The notes beneath the pieces are model-generated. The model was given only the letters and a program-made list of their open reading frames with translations, was not told where the DNA came from and did no database searches. 64,000 nt of DNA from Marinifilum sp. D714 (GTDB lineage: Bacteria; Bacteroidota; Bacteroidia; Bacteroidales; Marinifilaceae): contig NZ_JALPNU010000021.1 in the NCBI RefSeq assembly GCF_030851345.1, positions 1-64,000 of the forward strand, in the 5' to 3' direction. Both the position numbers and the translations under genes were made by a program. Of this stretch, positions 28,268 through 37,134 are shown one piece after another. How positions within the stretch are numbered: the first letter of the stretch is position 1; every line of letters begins with the position of its first letter.

Positions 28268-28303
28268 TTCTCCTTACGGAGTTATTGGAACTAAAAAGGA
28301 GAA
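28268..28303 (+). promoter_or_regulatory. Intercistronic hairpin after SusD
   Basis: TTCTCCTT pairs with AAGGAGAA across a 20-nt loop in the 83-bp gap before the metallopeptidase gene. No T run. Possibly an RNA processing or stability element that sets relative expression within the operon. Confidence 0.35.
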
Positions 28304-28328
28304 TGATTAATAAAATAAAATTTAAGAG

Positions 28329-29237
28329 ATGAAAAAATATATATGTTTTCTAATGCTGGGACTCCTGTTTTTAGGGGCGTGTAGCAGTGATGATGATTTG
28401 GGAGAATCATTAATTGATACCTCTACGCCAGAACTGAACGAAGTGGATGAATGGATCAGAGAAAATTATACCTATCCCTATAATGTAGAAGTGAAATACA
28501 AGTGGGACAATTCAGAGTTGGACAACACAAAAATTCTAACACCTACTGAGTTGGAGCGTGTGATTCCTTTCCTTGAAAAAATGAAGGAAATTTGGGTCGA
28601 TCCTTATGCAAAGAATGGGGGAGAAGATTTTATGAGAGCTTATATTCCCAAGCAGATGGTATTGGTAGGAAGCCACAATTATGAAGATAATGGGGGTATC
28701 GTATTGGGTCAGGCCGAAGGGGGAAGAAAGATCACCATTTTCGACTTGAACTACATTGACTTTGATTTGTCAGGCTTAAACAGGTGGGAGAAACGTAGTG
28801 CAATGGAACCTATTCTTCGCGTTTTTAAAACCATGCACCACGAGTTTGGTCATATTCTTCATCAGACAATAGCTTATCCTGTGGAATACAAGAAACTAAC
28901 TACAGGTTATACATCTAACTGGATGAATTTTAGTAATTCTGAAGCAAGAGGAATGGGATTTATTACAGCTTATTCTCTGTTAAACCCTGATGAAGATTTT
29001 GTGGAGATGTTATCAGAATTCCTAACCCGCAGTAACGAGGATTGGAATGAGTTGATTGATAAGATCAAAGTATACGATGAAAACTATTATACAGATGAAG
29101 ATGCATCGAAATTAGCCAGAGCTAAGATCCGTGAGAAAGAGAAAATGATTGCGGATTACATGTTGCAGATTTGGAAGATTGATATCTATAAACTGCAGGC
29201 TGATATTGCCGTAGTTTTGGACGGGTTGAGTAATTAA
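28329..29237 (+). CDS. Putative zinc metallopeptidase lipoprotein
   Basis: A 302-residue lipoprotein (lipobox LGAC near residue 18). HEFGH at 171-175 with further conserved residues (HHEFGHILHQ, NSEARGMGF) matches the putative zinc-binding metallopeptidase family found in SusCD operons. His171, Glu172 and His175 would form the zinc and catalytic site. Likely surface-exposed. It could trim peptide ligands for the SusCD pair. Peptidase activity is inferred from the motif only. Confidence 0.82.
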   Translation: MKKYICFLMLGLLFLGACSSDDDLGESLIDTSTPELNEVDEWIRENYTYPYNVEVKYKWDNSELDNTKILTPTELERVIPFLEKMKEIWVDPYAKNGGEDFMRAYIPKQMVLVGSHNYEDNGGIVLGQAEGGRKITIFDLNYIDFDLSGLNRWEKRSAMEPILRVFKTMHHEFGHILHQTIAYPVEYKKLTTGYTSNWMNFSNSEARGMGFITAYSLLNPDEDFVEMLSEFLTRSNEDWNELIDKIKVYDENYYTDEDASKLARAKIREKEKMIADYMLQIWKIDIYKLQADIAVVLDGLSN

Positions 29238-29258
29238 TTCATAGAAAACAAGAGTGTT

Positions 29259-30587
29259 ATGAAAAAAAGATATATAAATATAATATGTTCCATGCTTGTT
29301 TTGTTTACGGCATGTGACAACGATTTTGAAAGTGAGTTTGAGCTTGCGCCAGACGAAAGGGCTGCTATAGCTGTTAATGAGTTTAAAGATGCTTTAACCT
29401 CATCAGAACATGGATGGCTTACCCATTACTATCCTAATCCAACAAAATTAGGATCATTTGCCTTTCATTTTAAATTTGATGAGACAGGTACCGTAAATAT
29501 GAATTGGGATTTTTCAGATTTCCCTGATGAATCGGAATATTCAGTAAAGATGTTTGAAAAGCCAGTTTTGATTTTCGACACCTATAGCAAATTTTCAAAG
29601 ATGACTGATCCGGAAATTGGAGAACCAGGAAAAGGATTTGGTGGTGAACTGGAGTTTAGCATGAACAAGAAATCAGCTGATGGAGATACCCTGTATCTTG
29701 CAGAGAGAGTAAGTGGAGATCCAATGGTATTGGTTAAAGCTACAGCGGAAACACCTGCTCAACTAAGAGAATACGCCAAGCACACTAAACATCTTGAGAG
29801 AGCTAATGAACAGGTAGTGGTACCTTTTTACTTCAACTTATCTGTTGAAGGTTGGGATACCAAAGTAAATATGGTATATAGCGGAGATAAGCTTATTGCT
29901 TTTCTTAACTATGTAGATAATGGAGAAGTAAAGCACGAGCTGATGCCAATCAACTTTACTCATGAAGGTTTTGAATTTCATCATCCAGTAGTGTTGAACG
30001 GTATTGGTGCTAGATCTTTTAAATATGATGAAGCAAAAAATCAGTTCGATGTAACGGATGCTGGTGTCATAGGTGTATTTAAGTATGAAGCAGATTGTCC
30101 TGCTCACTTTGATGGGATGACCGATAAGTTTTTTGGCCCCAAAACATTTGGTGGTGATGCAAAAATTGTTAGTCCTAAATTAGCCAATTTGATTGATGGT
30201 GTTTATCCTGATGCGGCATTCAGTTATTTTTCTACATCTACCTATGTGGCTTCCTGGTTTCCTTGTACATCCAATTTAAATTTTGAAGATTGGAATTCTC
30301 TTAAGTTTAAAGTTAACTATAACAAGAAAACTGAGGATGTTGTTGAGATGGAATTTCTTGGTTATGAAACAGGTTGGTCTGCACCATTTGATGATCTGGA
30401 ATATATTGAAGGATTAATGTCTACTGAGAAAGGTCAGGCTATTAAAGATATAGTGGCAAGCCCTAAGGGATGGACTATTGTTCCTGTTGAATTAAAGGAG
30501 TATGGGTCATCTTATTACCTGGTAAGTAATGAGGATCCAGAGATGTACATGTGCTTTGGATTAACTTATGATGATGACGAAGATTAA
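29259..30587 (+). CDS. DUF4302-type lipoprotein
   Basis: A 442-residue lipoprotein (lipobox FTAC near residue 19). The N-terminal region (ELAPDERAAIAVNEFKDALTSSEHGWLTHYYP) is typical of DUF4302, a family seen with SusCD and zinc metallopeptidase genes in Bacteroidales. Beta-rich body, acidic C-terminus. Probably a surface ligand-binding partner of the SusCD pair. It lies 21 bp after the metallopeptidase gene and is the last member of the operon. Confidence 0.78.
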   Translation: MKKRYINIICSMLVLFTACDNDFESEFELAPDERAAIAVNEFKDALTSSEHGWLTHYYPNPTKLGSFAFHFKFDETGTVNMNWDFSDFPDESEYSVKMFEKPVLIFDTYSKFSKMTDPEIGEPGKGFGGELEFSMNKKSADGDTLYLAERVSGDPMVLVKATAETPAQLREYAKHTKHLERANEQVVVPFYFNLSVEGWDTKVNMVYSGDKLIAFLNYVDNGEVKHELMPINFTHEGFEFHHPVVLNGIGARSFKYDEAKNQFDVTDAGVIGVFKYEADCPAHFDGMTDKFFGPKTFGGDAKIVSPKLANLIDGVYPDAAFSYFSTSTYVASWFPCTSNLNFEDWNSLKFKVNYNKKTEDVVEMEFLGYETGWSAPFDDLEYIEGLMSTEKGQAIKDIVASPKGWTIVPVELKEYGSSYYLVSNEDPEMYMCFGLTYDDDED

Positions 30588-30600
30588 TTAGACTTTTGAA

Positions 30601-30646
30601 TACCCTTCCGCTTATGTATTTAATCCTATTACAAGCGGAGGGGGTA
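30601..30646 (+). terminator. Hairpin at the end of the first SusCD operon
   Basis: TACCCTTCCGCTT pairs with AAGCGGAGGGGGTA (one small irregularity) across a 19-nt loop, 13 bp after the DUF4302 stop. The following T run is weak, so termination is likely but not certain. Confidence 0.55.
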
Positions 30647-30671
30647 TTATTAATCACATTAAAAAATAAAA

Positions 30672-30914
30672 ATGTTCGACACAAGTTTCGGATTAAAAAC
30701 CTGGATATACCCTGGGTTGATCTGGGGAGTGATTATGTTTGTTGGCGTTACGATGTTTGTGGTTGAAACCAGTGATGAGCTGATAACATGGAAACAATTG
30801 TATACCCTTCCTATTTATTTAATTGGCGGTTTAGTATTTCAATATTTGCAATTTAAGCGTTTAAACAAAAAAGGAAGACGAGAAATTGGGCAGAAAACTG
30901 ATGCCAGAGGATAA
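30672..30914 (+). CDS. Small two-helix membrane protein
   Basis: An 80-residue protein with two membrane helices (about 10-31 and 44-60) and a basic C-terminal tail (FKRLNKKGRREIGQK), consistent with an inner-membrane protein. It follows the SusCD operon hairpin, so it may be read separately. Function unknown. Confidence 0.65.
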   Translation: MFDTSFGLKTWIYPGLIWGVIMFVGVTMFVVETSDELITWKQLYTLPIYLIGGLVFQYLQFKRLNKKGRREIGQKTDARG

Positions 30915-30963
30915 TTACTTACATGTTGATTTTATTGGTAGTCAACACAAACTAAATTTTTAA

Positions 30964-31338
30964 TTGAAAAGATATAAAAAGATACAATACAAATGGATAA
31001 ATGGACGAAGTTCCATTGAACACATTATATGCAAAGAAACTTACCGAAATTTAGAGGATTATATCTTAAACTTCTGTCATTTGGTTGAGCTGGTTGAATG
31101 CCTTCAGCCTAAATTTGTGGTATTGAATTTTCATGATTCTAATCTATTTCCCAATGAAGAGCTTACAAATTTTATGAGTAGGTGCTTTTTTAGACCTCTT
31201 ATAAATTCAGGAGTAACTGAAATATTAATCGTGATTGATGGAGAGGAAAGAAATAAGTATTGTAATGTTAAAATTCCTAGCGGTAAAATAGAGATGTTTC
31301 GCTCCAAAGAGGAACTAAACTCTTTCCTAACAGATTAA
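30964..31338 (+). CDS. Small protein, possibly SpoIIAA/STAS-like
   Basis: A 124-residue cytoplasmic protein read from a TTG at 30964; no ATG lies near the N-terminus. The middle (FVVLNFHDSNLFPNEELTNFM ... VTEILIVIDGEE) alternates beta strands and helices as in SpoIIAA-like/STAS folds, but this is a weak resemblance. Unknown role. Confidence 0.5.
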   Translation: MKRYKKIQYKWINGRSSIEHIICKETYRNLEDYILNFCHLVELVECLQPKFVVLNFHDSNLFPNEELTNFMSRCFFRPLINSGVTEILIVIDGEERNKYCNVKIPSGKIEMFRSKEELNSFLTD

Positions 31339-31484
31339 TTCCAGTAGATTAGATATAGGGTGTTACGTTATGTAAAAAAAAATAGATCTTCGGAAATATG
31401 ATCGAAAGTAATGAAAAGAAGTAGACTGTATTCTTTCTTGTAGGATGAAAAATTTACTTTTAGATGTTGTTTTAGTGGGTGGTT

Positions 31485-31542
31485 AGAGGGCTTTCTCCAA
31501 TATTCATACACATCCTTAAAAAAACCGATGGGAAAGCCCTCT
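31485..31542. repeat. Long-loop inverted repeat H1
   Basis: AGAGGGCTTTC (31485-31495) pairs perfectly with GAAAGCCCTCT (31532-31542) across a 36-nt loop. Read on the minus strand it resembles the plus strand of the second element at 31965-32034, including TGTGTA in the loop. Confidence 0.6.
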
Positions 31543-31964
31543 CACATTCTCACAAATCTAACTATTATTTTATATATCATCTCAAGAAGTACTAAATGCT
31601 CCTTGAGTTTGTTCAAAAAGACCATCAAGATTGTAATTCGCGGTGATACAGAGAATTATCTGAATGCAATAATTCAACTGGTTCTCATTTCAAAACTTAC
31701 CAGCTGTACATGGCATTTCCCAATAAAATGTCCTTAATAAGCACTTAAATCATATTAAATTTATTTCAATAAATGCAGAGAGGATATGCTACATTATCTC
31801 TTTGTATGGGTAAAAAGCACACATTATTCTAGTAAGAGCTAAATTTTCTTGATGTATTCAGACATCAAGTTTGCATTAGCATTTTAGCCTTAAAATTTGT
31901 AACTTATTAATTCTTTGCAACGAAGGCTATTTATATGTGTGTAAAATTAGGGTTAGTCTTCATT

Positions 31965-32034
31965 AGAGCGATTTCATTAATAGGTGTTTAGAATGAGTGT
32001 GTAAGAGATTAGATGTGTTTGATGAAATCGCTCT
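31965..32034. repeat. Long-loop inverted repeat H2
   Basis: AGAGCGATTTCAT (31965-31977) pairs perfectly with ATGAAATCGCTCT (32022-32034) across a 44-nt loop. The plus strand continues TTCCTTTTTA, so it may terminate a transcript. The stem is AGAG-nnn-TTTC in both H1 and H2, with the variable bases changed in compensation. Confidence 0.6.
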
Positions 32035-32084
32035 TTCCTTTTTATTTGAATTTTTCCAGTTAATTTCAGCATTTCTGAACTCAA

Positions 32085-33740
32085 CTAATGATCCAAATCA
32101 AGAGACAACCTATTGTATTTAAACTTGTTGTCAACCAGATACTTTATGACTTCTATACCAAGCTGAATCCAACCCATAGGTCCTTTTGCAATTTTAATGG
32201 CAATGGAAATAACCTCACCTAAAAATTCAGATACTTCTTTAAGTGCATTGGTAATCCACCTGTTTTTGCGGATGTGTTCCTCAATTAATTCCTTGTCTGT
32301 TCCAATAACTGTGGTTAAACTGTCGAAGTTAAAATCGTAATCGGTGATCAGTTGGCTGTTGGTATTTTGGGTTTTTACAATCCTTTTTGAAAAGAAAAAG
32401 GATAATGCTGTTTTGGCCATATGAAATGCCTTTTTTAACTCTCGTACTAAGATCTTAATTCCATTTTTAAACCATTTAAACAGGTTTTTTATCGATTGTA
32501 TAACCCATTTAATGCCATCTTTTATAAAATTACTAATGCGTTTGAAAAATCGACCAATGGAACGAAGTAATCTTTTACCTCCTCTTGTTTTGGATTTTCG
32601 ATTCGAAGGAGATTCAAATTCAGCTTTTATTTGCTGATCAATCACTTTTAATACCTCTTTTTTATCTTCTTCGTCTTCCAGTTGATTAATAATGGTGCTA
32701 AATTCCTCTGATATGGTTTCCATTTTCTTATCACTTTCCATCCTGACAAGTACAGGAAGCAGTGCTTTAAACAGATAGTTAACATTTAAAACCCATCTGT
32801 CGTTTCCCAAGCGCATTAGCAAATCACTCATTTTATACCCTTGCTTTCCACCATAGCTTTCGTGTATATAAGAAATAAGAGAATGAATACCAGTAATGCT
32901 TAAAGGACCAAGATCATTATCGAGCTTGCCTTGATAATTACCCAATAACCACAATCTAATTTGTACCAAACGAGTCATAAGCTGATGCAATTGATCGTTT
33001 TGAAAGCTATCGAATGCAACTTTCTTTTTTTGAACCAAGTTTAAAGTGTTTTGGCTCTCTTGTGGAATAAATGACAACCTTGATTCGAATCTTTTTTTGT
33101 TACTTGTAAACCTAACACCTTGATCCTTTAATTTTTTGTAAGAGTTTTTAAAATAGATAAGGTGTCGATAGTCAGAGTTAGGGTAGAAATCTTGTTTTGC
33201 AATTGCCAAGGAAAGATTCTCTATATTACCCAATAGTTCAATGATTTGTTCATGATCTGAAATGTTACACCATGATCCTAATAGGTTAAGATGCTTTGTG
33301 AGATCATCGGATAATTGATTGGTTATACTTTTATTGAATATGGAAAGAATTCCCAATCGCCAGTTAAGAATTCTGGATAGAATAGGGTTTTGACTAATTT
33401 TTTTTATTGGGTAATGATGAAGTTCAAATTCACCTTCCAAAGAGGATATTTCATGCAGAAAGTCAAGTTCCTCTTCAGAAAGCAATTGGCTTTTAAATGT
33501 GCCAAAACGATCTATACCTTTATGGAAATCCTGCTTGTACAATTCATATTCTTGTCTGAATAAAGAAATGCCTTCCTCTAATTGCTCAAAGCTGGCAGTT
33601 TGTTTTCCACTGTTGCGATCGAGTTCAATGTAACCCAAATTATCCAGAACTTCCTCACACTCTAGCTTATGAATGGCAGTGAAATTTACCTCTGTTTCAG
33701 GTTTCAAAAACTCATTCTTAAAAATTTCTTGTATAGACAT
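32085..33740 (-). CDS. Unknown protein with cationic amphipathic C-terminal helices
   Basis: A 551-residue protein, last gene of a four-gene minus-strand operon, 3 bp after its neighbour. Residues ~1-375 are polar and helical. From ~383 to ~455 the sequence is strikingly basic and amphipathic (GKRLLRSIGRFFKRISNFIK, then WVIQSIKNLFKWFKNGIKIL), like membrane-active helices. After a short acidic linker a second hydrophobic helical segment follows (EFLGEVISIAIKIAKGPMGW). No signal peptide and no known catalytic motif. It could attack, remodel or line a membrane, or act as a structural rod such as a tape-measure protein. I do not recognise the family. Confidence 0.7.
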   Translation of the reverse strand: MSIQEIFKNEFLKPETEVNFTAIHKLECEEVLDNLGYIELDRNSGKQTASFEQLEEGISLFRQEYELYKQDFHKGIDRFGTFKSQLLSEEELDFLHEISSLEGEFELHHYPIKKISQNPILSRILNWRLGILSIFNKSITNQLSDDLTKHLNLLGSWCNISDHEQIIELLGNIENLSLAIAKQDFYPNSDYRHLIYFKNSYKKLKDQGVRFTSNKKRFESRLSFIPQESQNTLNLVQKKKVAFDSFQNDQLHQLMTRLVQIRLWLLGNYQGKLDNDLGPLSITGIHSLISYIHESYGGKQGYKMSDLLMRLGNDRWVLNVNYLFKALLPVLVRMESDKKMETISEEFSTIINQLEDEEDKKEVLKVIDQQIKAEFESPSNRKSKTRGGKRLLRSIGRFFKRISNFIKDGIKWVIQSIKNLFKWFKNGIKILVRELKKAFHMAKTALSFFFSKRIVKTQNTNSQLITDYDFNFDSLTTVIGTDKELIEEHIRKNRWITNALKEVSEFLGEVISIAIKIAKGPMGWIQLGIEVIKYLVDNKFKYNRLSLDLDH

Positions 33741-33743
33741 GAT

Positions 33744-33986
33744 CTAGGATTTATTCAGCTTCTTTCTCATGAATTGTAGAAAATTCACAAATTGCTTTTG
33801 AATACTAACAGTATATTTTCCATACCCTGATGCATCAGAATCCTGATCTTCATTGGCTTCTAAATAAGGATTAATTTCTTGGGCATTTTGTGCCTTTAAT
33901 TCGTCCCAGATGCTTGAAGCTTGAAAAGAGTTTTCCTTAAGATTAATCTTAAGGGTACAGAAAATATACTTGACTTTTTGTTTCAC
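33744..33986 (-). CDS. Small unknown protein of the four-gene operon
   Basis: An 80-residue protein starting with GTG (no in-frame ATG), 21 bp after the preceding gene and 3 bp before the large one. Basic ends and an acidic middle (LEANEDQDSDASGYG). No motif recognised. The tight spacing indicates cotranscription and perhaps a direct complex with the 551-residue protein. Confidence 0.6.
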   Translation of the reverse strand: MKQKVKYIFCTLKINLKENSFQASSIWDELKAQNAQEINPYLEANEDQDSDASGYGKYTVSIQKQFVNFLQFMRKKLNKS

Positions 33987-34007
33987 AGTTTCAGATGATA
34001 AAACTTA

Positions 34008-34340
34008 TTATTTGATTACATCTTTAAGCGTATTGTAAATGGTATTGAAAAGAGTTTTGCGGGTTTCCAGGGCAGAATCAACCAGGATACTATGATCTTC
34101 TACCAGAGCAGTAAGTTCTTCTTTGCTGTTTACAAAATTTACAGCATCTCCATCCAGTTCAAAGCGCGTATAGGCTACCAAATCAGATTGAGCAAGGTTT
34201 TTTCGAATGGCTTCGAATACATTTTCATTTGATCCCTTGGTAAGATCAAATTTGTTATCATTTGCATTGGTTAAAGTTGCAACTTCAAGGGTTGCGACAT
34301 CATTAATTGCCTTTTTTATAGGCTCTACATTGATACTCAT
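34008..34340 (-). CDS. Small unknown protein, paralogue of its operon neighbour
   Basis: A 110-residue, mostly helical, acidic cytoplasmic protein. The segment RFELDGDAVNFVNSKEEL ... ALETRKTLFNTIYNTL aligns with KVELGGDAVQVLSKENQQ ... SKNRKAVWDFISRSL in the first gene of the operon, so the two are diverged tandem duplicates. Family unknown to me. Similar sizes suggest interacting or alternating subunits. Confidence 0.65.
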   Translation of the reverse strand: MSINVEPIKKAINDVATLEVATLTNANDNKFDLTKGSNENVFEAIRKNLAQSDLVAYTRFELDGDAVNFVNSKEELTALVEDHSILVDSALETRKTLFNTIYNTLKDVIK

Positions 34341-34365
34341 AATAGTTTGTGTTTAATTAGTAATA

Positions 34366-34623
34366 TTATAGGAGCGATCTGCTGATAAAATCCCAAACTG
34401 CTTTGCGGTTTTTACTTGAACAGATCAATAATTCGTTGTGTAGTTGTGTGAATTGTTGATTTTCTTTCGATAATACCTGAACGGCATCACCACCTAATTC
34501 AACCTTCCCATAGGATAGAAGCTTTGCGGATGAACTATCAAAATCACTTTTTTCAATGATAGCTACTTCGTTGCTGTTGAGGTCTTGTATCAGTTCCTTA
34601 ACAGCCTTTTTAAATTCTGACAT
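34366..34623 (-). CDS. Small unknown protein, first gene of the operon
   Basis: An 85-residue protein beginning MSEFKKAVKELIQDLNSNEV. It shares the ELxGDAVxxxxSKE core and the C-terminal basic helix with its 110-residue neighbour, 25 bp downstream. First gene of the operon 34623 to 32085. No known motif or localisation signal. Confidence 0.65.
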   Translation of the reverse strand: MSEFKKAVKELIQDLNSNEVAIIEKSDFDSSSAKLLSYGKVELGGDAVQVLSKENQQFTQLHNELLICSSKNRKAVWDFISRSLL

Positions 34624-35018
34624 ACTAAGATATAACGCTTAAGTAAATTTAATGAGTCGATTATTGTAATAGCTTTTAATTACTCTCTTGTTCAATTCAA
34701 TAAAACTCAAGAGTAATCAATTAATTTTCATAAAAAGTTACAACTAAAAATACAAAAGACAAAAATAATTTTAACTTAATTCATGTTAGGAGAGATGTAA
34801 TACATAAAAGAGCCTTATAACGAGGTATTAAGGTGTGATGCGGGAGACAGGCTTACAATAGAATAAATGGTTACTTTTAATTTTGCTTAATAGTTTTGTG
34901 AATCATTACAATTCTCTGGAGTGAAAGTAAAAGACTTAATGTAGACTAAATAAAAGTTAGTTTAGGCTGTGAAGATTATTTTTATTTCTATTTTTGCCAT
35001 CCTTATTATAAAAAGTAA
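34624..35018. promoter_or_regulatory. Divergent promoter region of the unknown operon and TonB receptor
   Basis: 395 bp, very AT-rich. An inverted repeat, ATTACTCTCTTG (34679-34690) with CAAGAGTAAT (34708-34717), lies 56 bp upstream of the unknown operon and could be an operator or leader hairpin. I looked for cobalamin-riboswitch features before the BtuB-like gene and found none. Confidence 0.4.
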
Positions 35019-37070
35019 ATGAAAGTATTAAAACAAAGCCAATGGGCTCGCACGTTAACATTCCGACGCTGGGGTGGTAAAAACTATTCTTTATTTCAGG
35101 CAATTAGCAAGCAGGTGAAAATTACAGTTCTACTTGTGGCTTACTTAATTGTTATCAGTCCTGAAATTGTTTTTGCTCAAAACCAGTCATCGGAGGTAAG
35201 CATGCAGTACGACCTTGATGAGATCAAAGTCAGTGCCCAAAGATCGCCTGTTACCTACTCGCAGGTGGCGCGGATTGTATCCGTAATCGAGAGAGAGGAA
35301 ATTGAGGCTGCCCCTGTGCAGAGTATTCAGGAACTATTGGAATATGCTCTTAGTGTTGATGTCAGACAAAGAGGTGTTCATGGTGTTCAGGCCGATATTT
35401 CGGTTCGTGGAGGTTCCTTCGATCAAACCTTAATTCTTTTAAATGGCATCAATATCTCCGATCCACAAACCGGACATCACAACTTCAATCTTCCGGTAAG
35501 TTTAAAAAACATTTCAAGAGTGGAAATCCTGCAAGGACCTGCAGCACGTGTATATGGCCCAAATGCATTTTCGGGAGCCATTAATATCATTACCGGAGAA
35601 AATAAGAATCATGAATTGAATGTTGATCTTGTTTATGGAGATTACAATTTGTCGGATTTGAATGCAAACTATGCGTTTAGTACCGGAAAACTACAACATT
35701 TTGTAGCTGCAAATCGAAAATCTTCCGATGGATACATAGACAATACCGATTTCGAAACGCATAACATTTTTTACCATACACAGCTTGAAAGTGATCCTGG
35801 AAAGTTGGATGTGCAATTGGGCTACACACAAAAAGGATTTGGAGCCAATAGTTTCTATACGCCCAAATTTCCAAATCAGTACGAAAAAACCAAAACAACA
35901 TTTGCATCCCTGCAATACGAAACAGGAAAGAAACTACACTTTAAACCTTCATTATACTGGCGCCGTCATCAGGATCGTTTCGAATTGTTTCGCGATAATC
36001 CGGCAAGTTGGTATACCACACACAACTATCACCTAACCGATGTATTAGGGGCAGGTTTAAATACATGGTTCAGTTCCAGTTTGGGAAAAACTTCCTTTGG
36101 AGCTGAATTTCGATCAGAAAACATTTGGAGCAATGTGTTGGGAGAAGAAATGGATGAGCCCATTAAAGTTCCAGGAGAAAGTGGTCAGTATTTTACCCGA
36201 TCTCACTCCAGATCACATATTTCCTATTTTGCCGAGCATTCCTTATACCTAAACAAGTGGAGTATCTCGGTAGGAGCCATGTTCAACTGGATATCCGATC
36301 TGGATTTTGATTGGAAGGTTTATCCAGGTATTGATGTGGCTTATCAGATTAGCGATGATTTGAAAGTTTACTCGTCGGTAAACTCTTCTATGCGCATGCC
36401 TACATTTACCGATTTGTACTACAATGGTCCTAGCAATATCGGTAATCCCGATTTAAAGCCAGAAAAGTCATTGACTTTCGAAGGAGGTTTTAAATTCAAT
36501 AACAAAAGCTTAAAAACACATATCAATACTTTTTACCGAAATGGTAAGGATTTAATCGATTGGGTAAGAGAAAATGAGGAAGAGAAGTGGAAAACACAAA
36601 ATCTAATAGAGGTAAACTCATTTGGAATTGAGACCGGACTTGATATTTCACCAGAGAGATTATTTGGGAAATCGATCTTCCTTAAAAAAGTGAAGCTGAA
36701 TTACTCTTACATTAAACTGGATAAGGGAAGTGATGAGTATTTTTCCAACTATGTATTGGATAACCTGAAGCATAAATTCGATTTAACGGTGAATCATGGC
36801 ATATGGAATAAGCTGTCGGCCAATTGGCAATTGAGTTACCAGGACCGAAATGGCAGCTATATGAATTTCGAGAATGGTGAATACACTGGCGAAGTGGCTT
36901 ACGATCCTTTCTGGTTGCTGAATTTAAAATTGCAATGGCAGCACAAGAATTTGAAATTATATTCAAGTATAACCAATCTGTTGGATGAAAAATACAATGA
37001 TATAGGTAACCTACAGCAACCTGGTCGTTGGTTTATATTCGGACTACATTACAAACTGAAATTCAATTAA
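35019..37070 (+). CDS. TonB-dependent receptor, BtuB-like
   Basis: A 683-residue outer-membrane receptor. After a basic N-terminal extension and signal region (~1-53) comes a TonB-box-like DEIKVSAQR, a plug domain (~70-190: QSIQELLEYALSVDVRQRG, ISVRGGSFDQTLILLNGI, VEILQGPAARVYGPNAFSGAINIIT) and a 22-strand barrel ending RWFIFGLHYKLKF. Size and plug fit small-ligand receptors of the vitamin B12/siderophore group rather than SusC. The ligand is not proven. Corrinoid would fit the RdhA upstream, but no riboswitch or BtuFCD genes accompany it. Single-gene unit with its own terminator. Confidence 0.85.
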   Translation: MKVLKQSQWARTLTFRRWGGKNYSLFQAISKQVKITVLLVAYLIVISPEIVFAQNQSSEVSMQYDLDEIKVSAQRSPVTYSQVARIVSVIEREEIEAAPVQSIQELLEYALSVDVRQRGVHGVQADISVRGGSFDQTLILLNGINISDPQTGHHNFNLPVSLKNISRVEILQGPAARVYGPNAFSGAINIITGENKNHELNVDLVYGDYNLSDLNANYAFSTGKLQHFVAANRKSSDGYIDNTDFETHNIFYHTQLESDPGKLDVQLGYTQKGFGANSFYTPKFPNQYEKTKTTFASLQYETGKKLHFKPSLYWRRHQDRFELFRDNPASWYTTHNYHLTDVLGAGLNTWFSSSLGKTSFGAEFRSENIWSNVLGEEMDEPIKVPGESGQYFTRSHSRSHISYFAEHSLYLNKWSISVGAMFNWISDLDFDWKVYPGIDVAYQISDDLKVYSSVNSSMRMPTFTDLYYNGPSNIGNPDLKPEKSLTFEGGFKFNNKSLKTHINTFYRNGKDLIDWVRENEEEKWKTQNLIEVNSFGIETGLDISPERLFGKSIFLKKVKLNYSYIKLDKGSDEYFSNYVLDNLKHKFDLTVNHGIWNKLSANWQLSYQDRNGSYMNFENGEYTGEVAYDPFWLLNLKLQWQHKNLKLYSSITNLLDEKYNDIGNLQQPGRWFIFGLHYKLKFN

Positions 37071-37105
37071 GATATTATTTTTGTAATCCACATTAATTTA
37101 CAGGT

Positions 37106-37134
37106 AAATCCTCCTTTTAAGGGGGATTTTTTTT
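37106..37134 (+). terminator. Rho-independent terminator of the TonB receptor gene
   Basis: AAATCCTCC pairs with GGGGGATTT (one T-G pair) across a 6-nt loop, then eight T. A nearly identical hairpin occurs at 53904-53932. Confidence 0.85.

Larger units (their letters stand above)
31339..32084. other. 746-bp non-coding region with two long-loop inverted repeats
   Basis: Lies between the STAS-like gene and a convergent minus-strand operon. It contains perfect inverted repeats at 31485-31542 and 31965-32034 (listed separately). The only open frames are short, without ribosome-binding context or recognisable composition, so I regard the stretch as non-coding, possibly encoding small RNAs. Confidence 0.5.

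Noticed and set aside
31528-31737. 69-codon frame in the gene-free region
   Set aside because: It begins within the right arm of inverted repeat H1 and has no protein-like pattern.
34763-35018. Cobalamin riboswitch before the BtuB-like gene
   Set aside because: I looked for the conserved B12-box core and stem pattern and did not find it.
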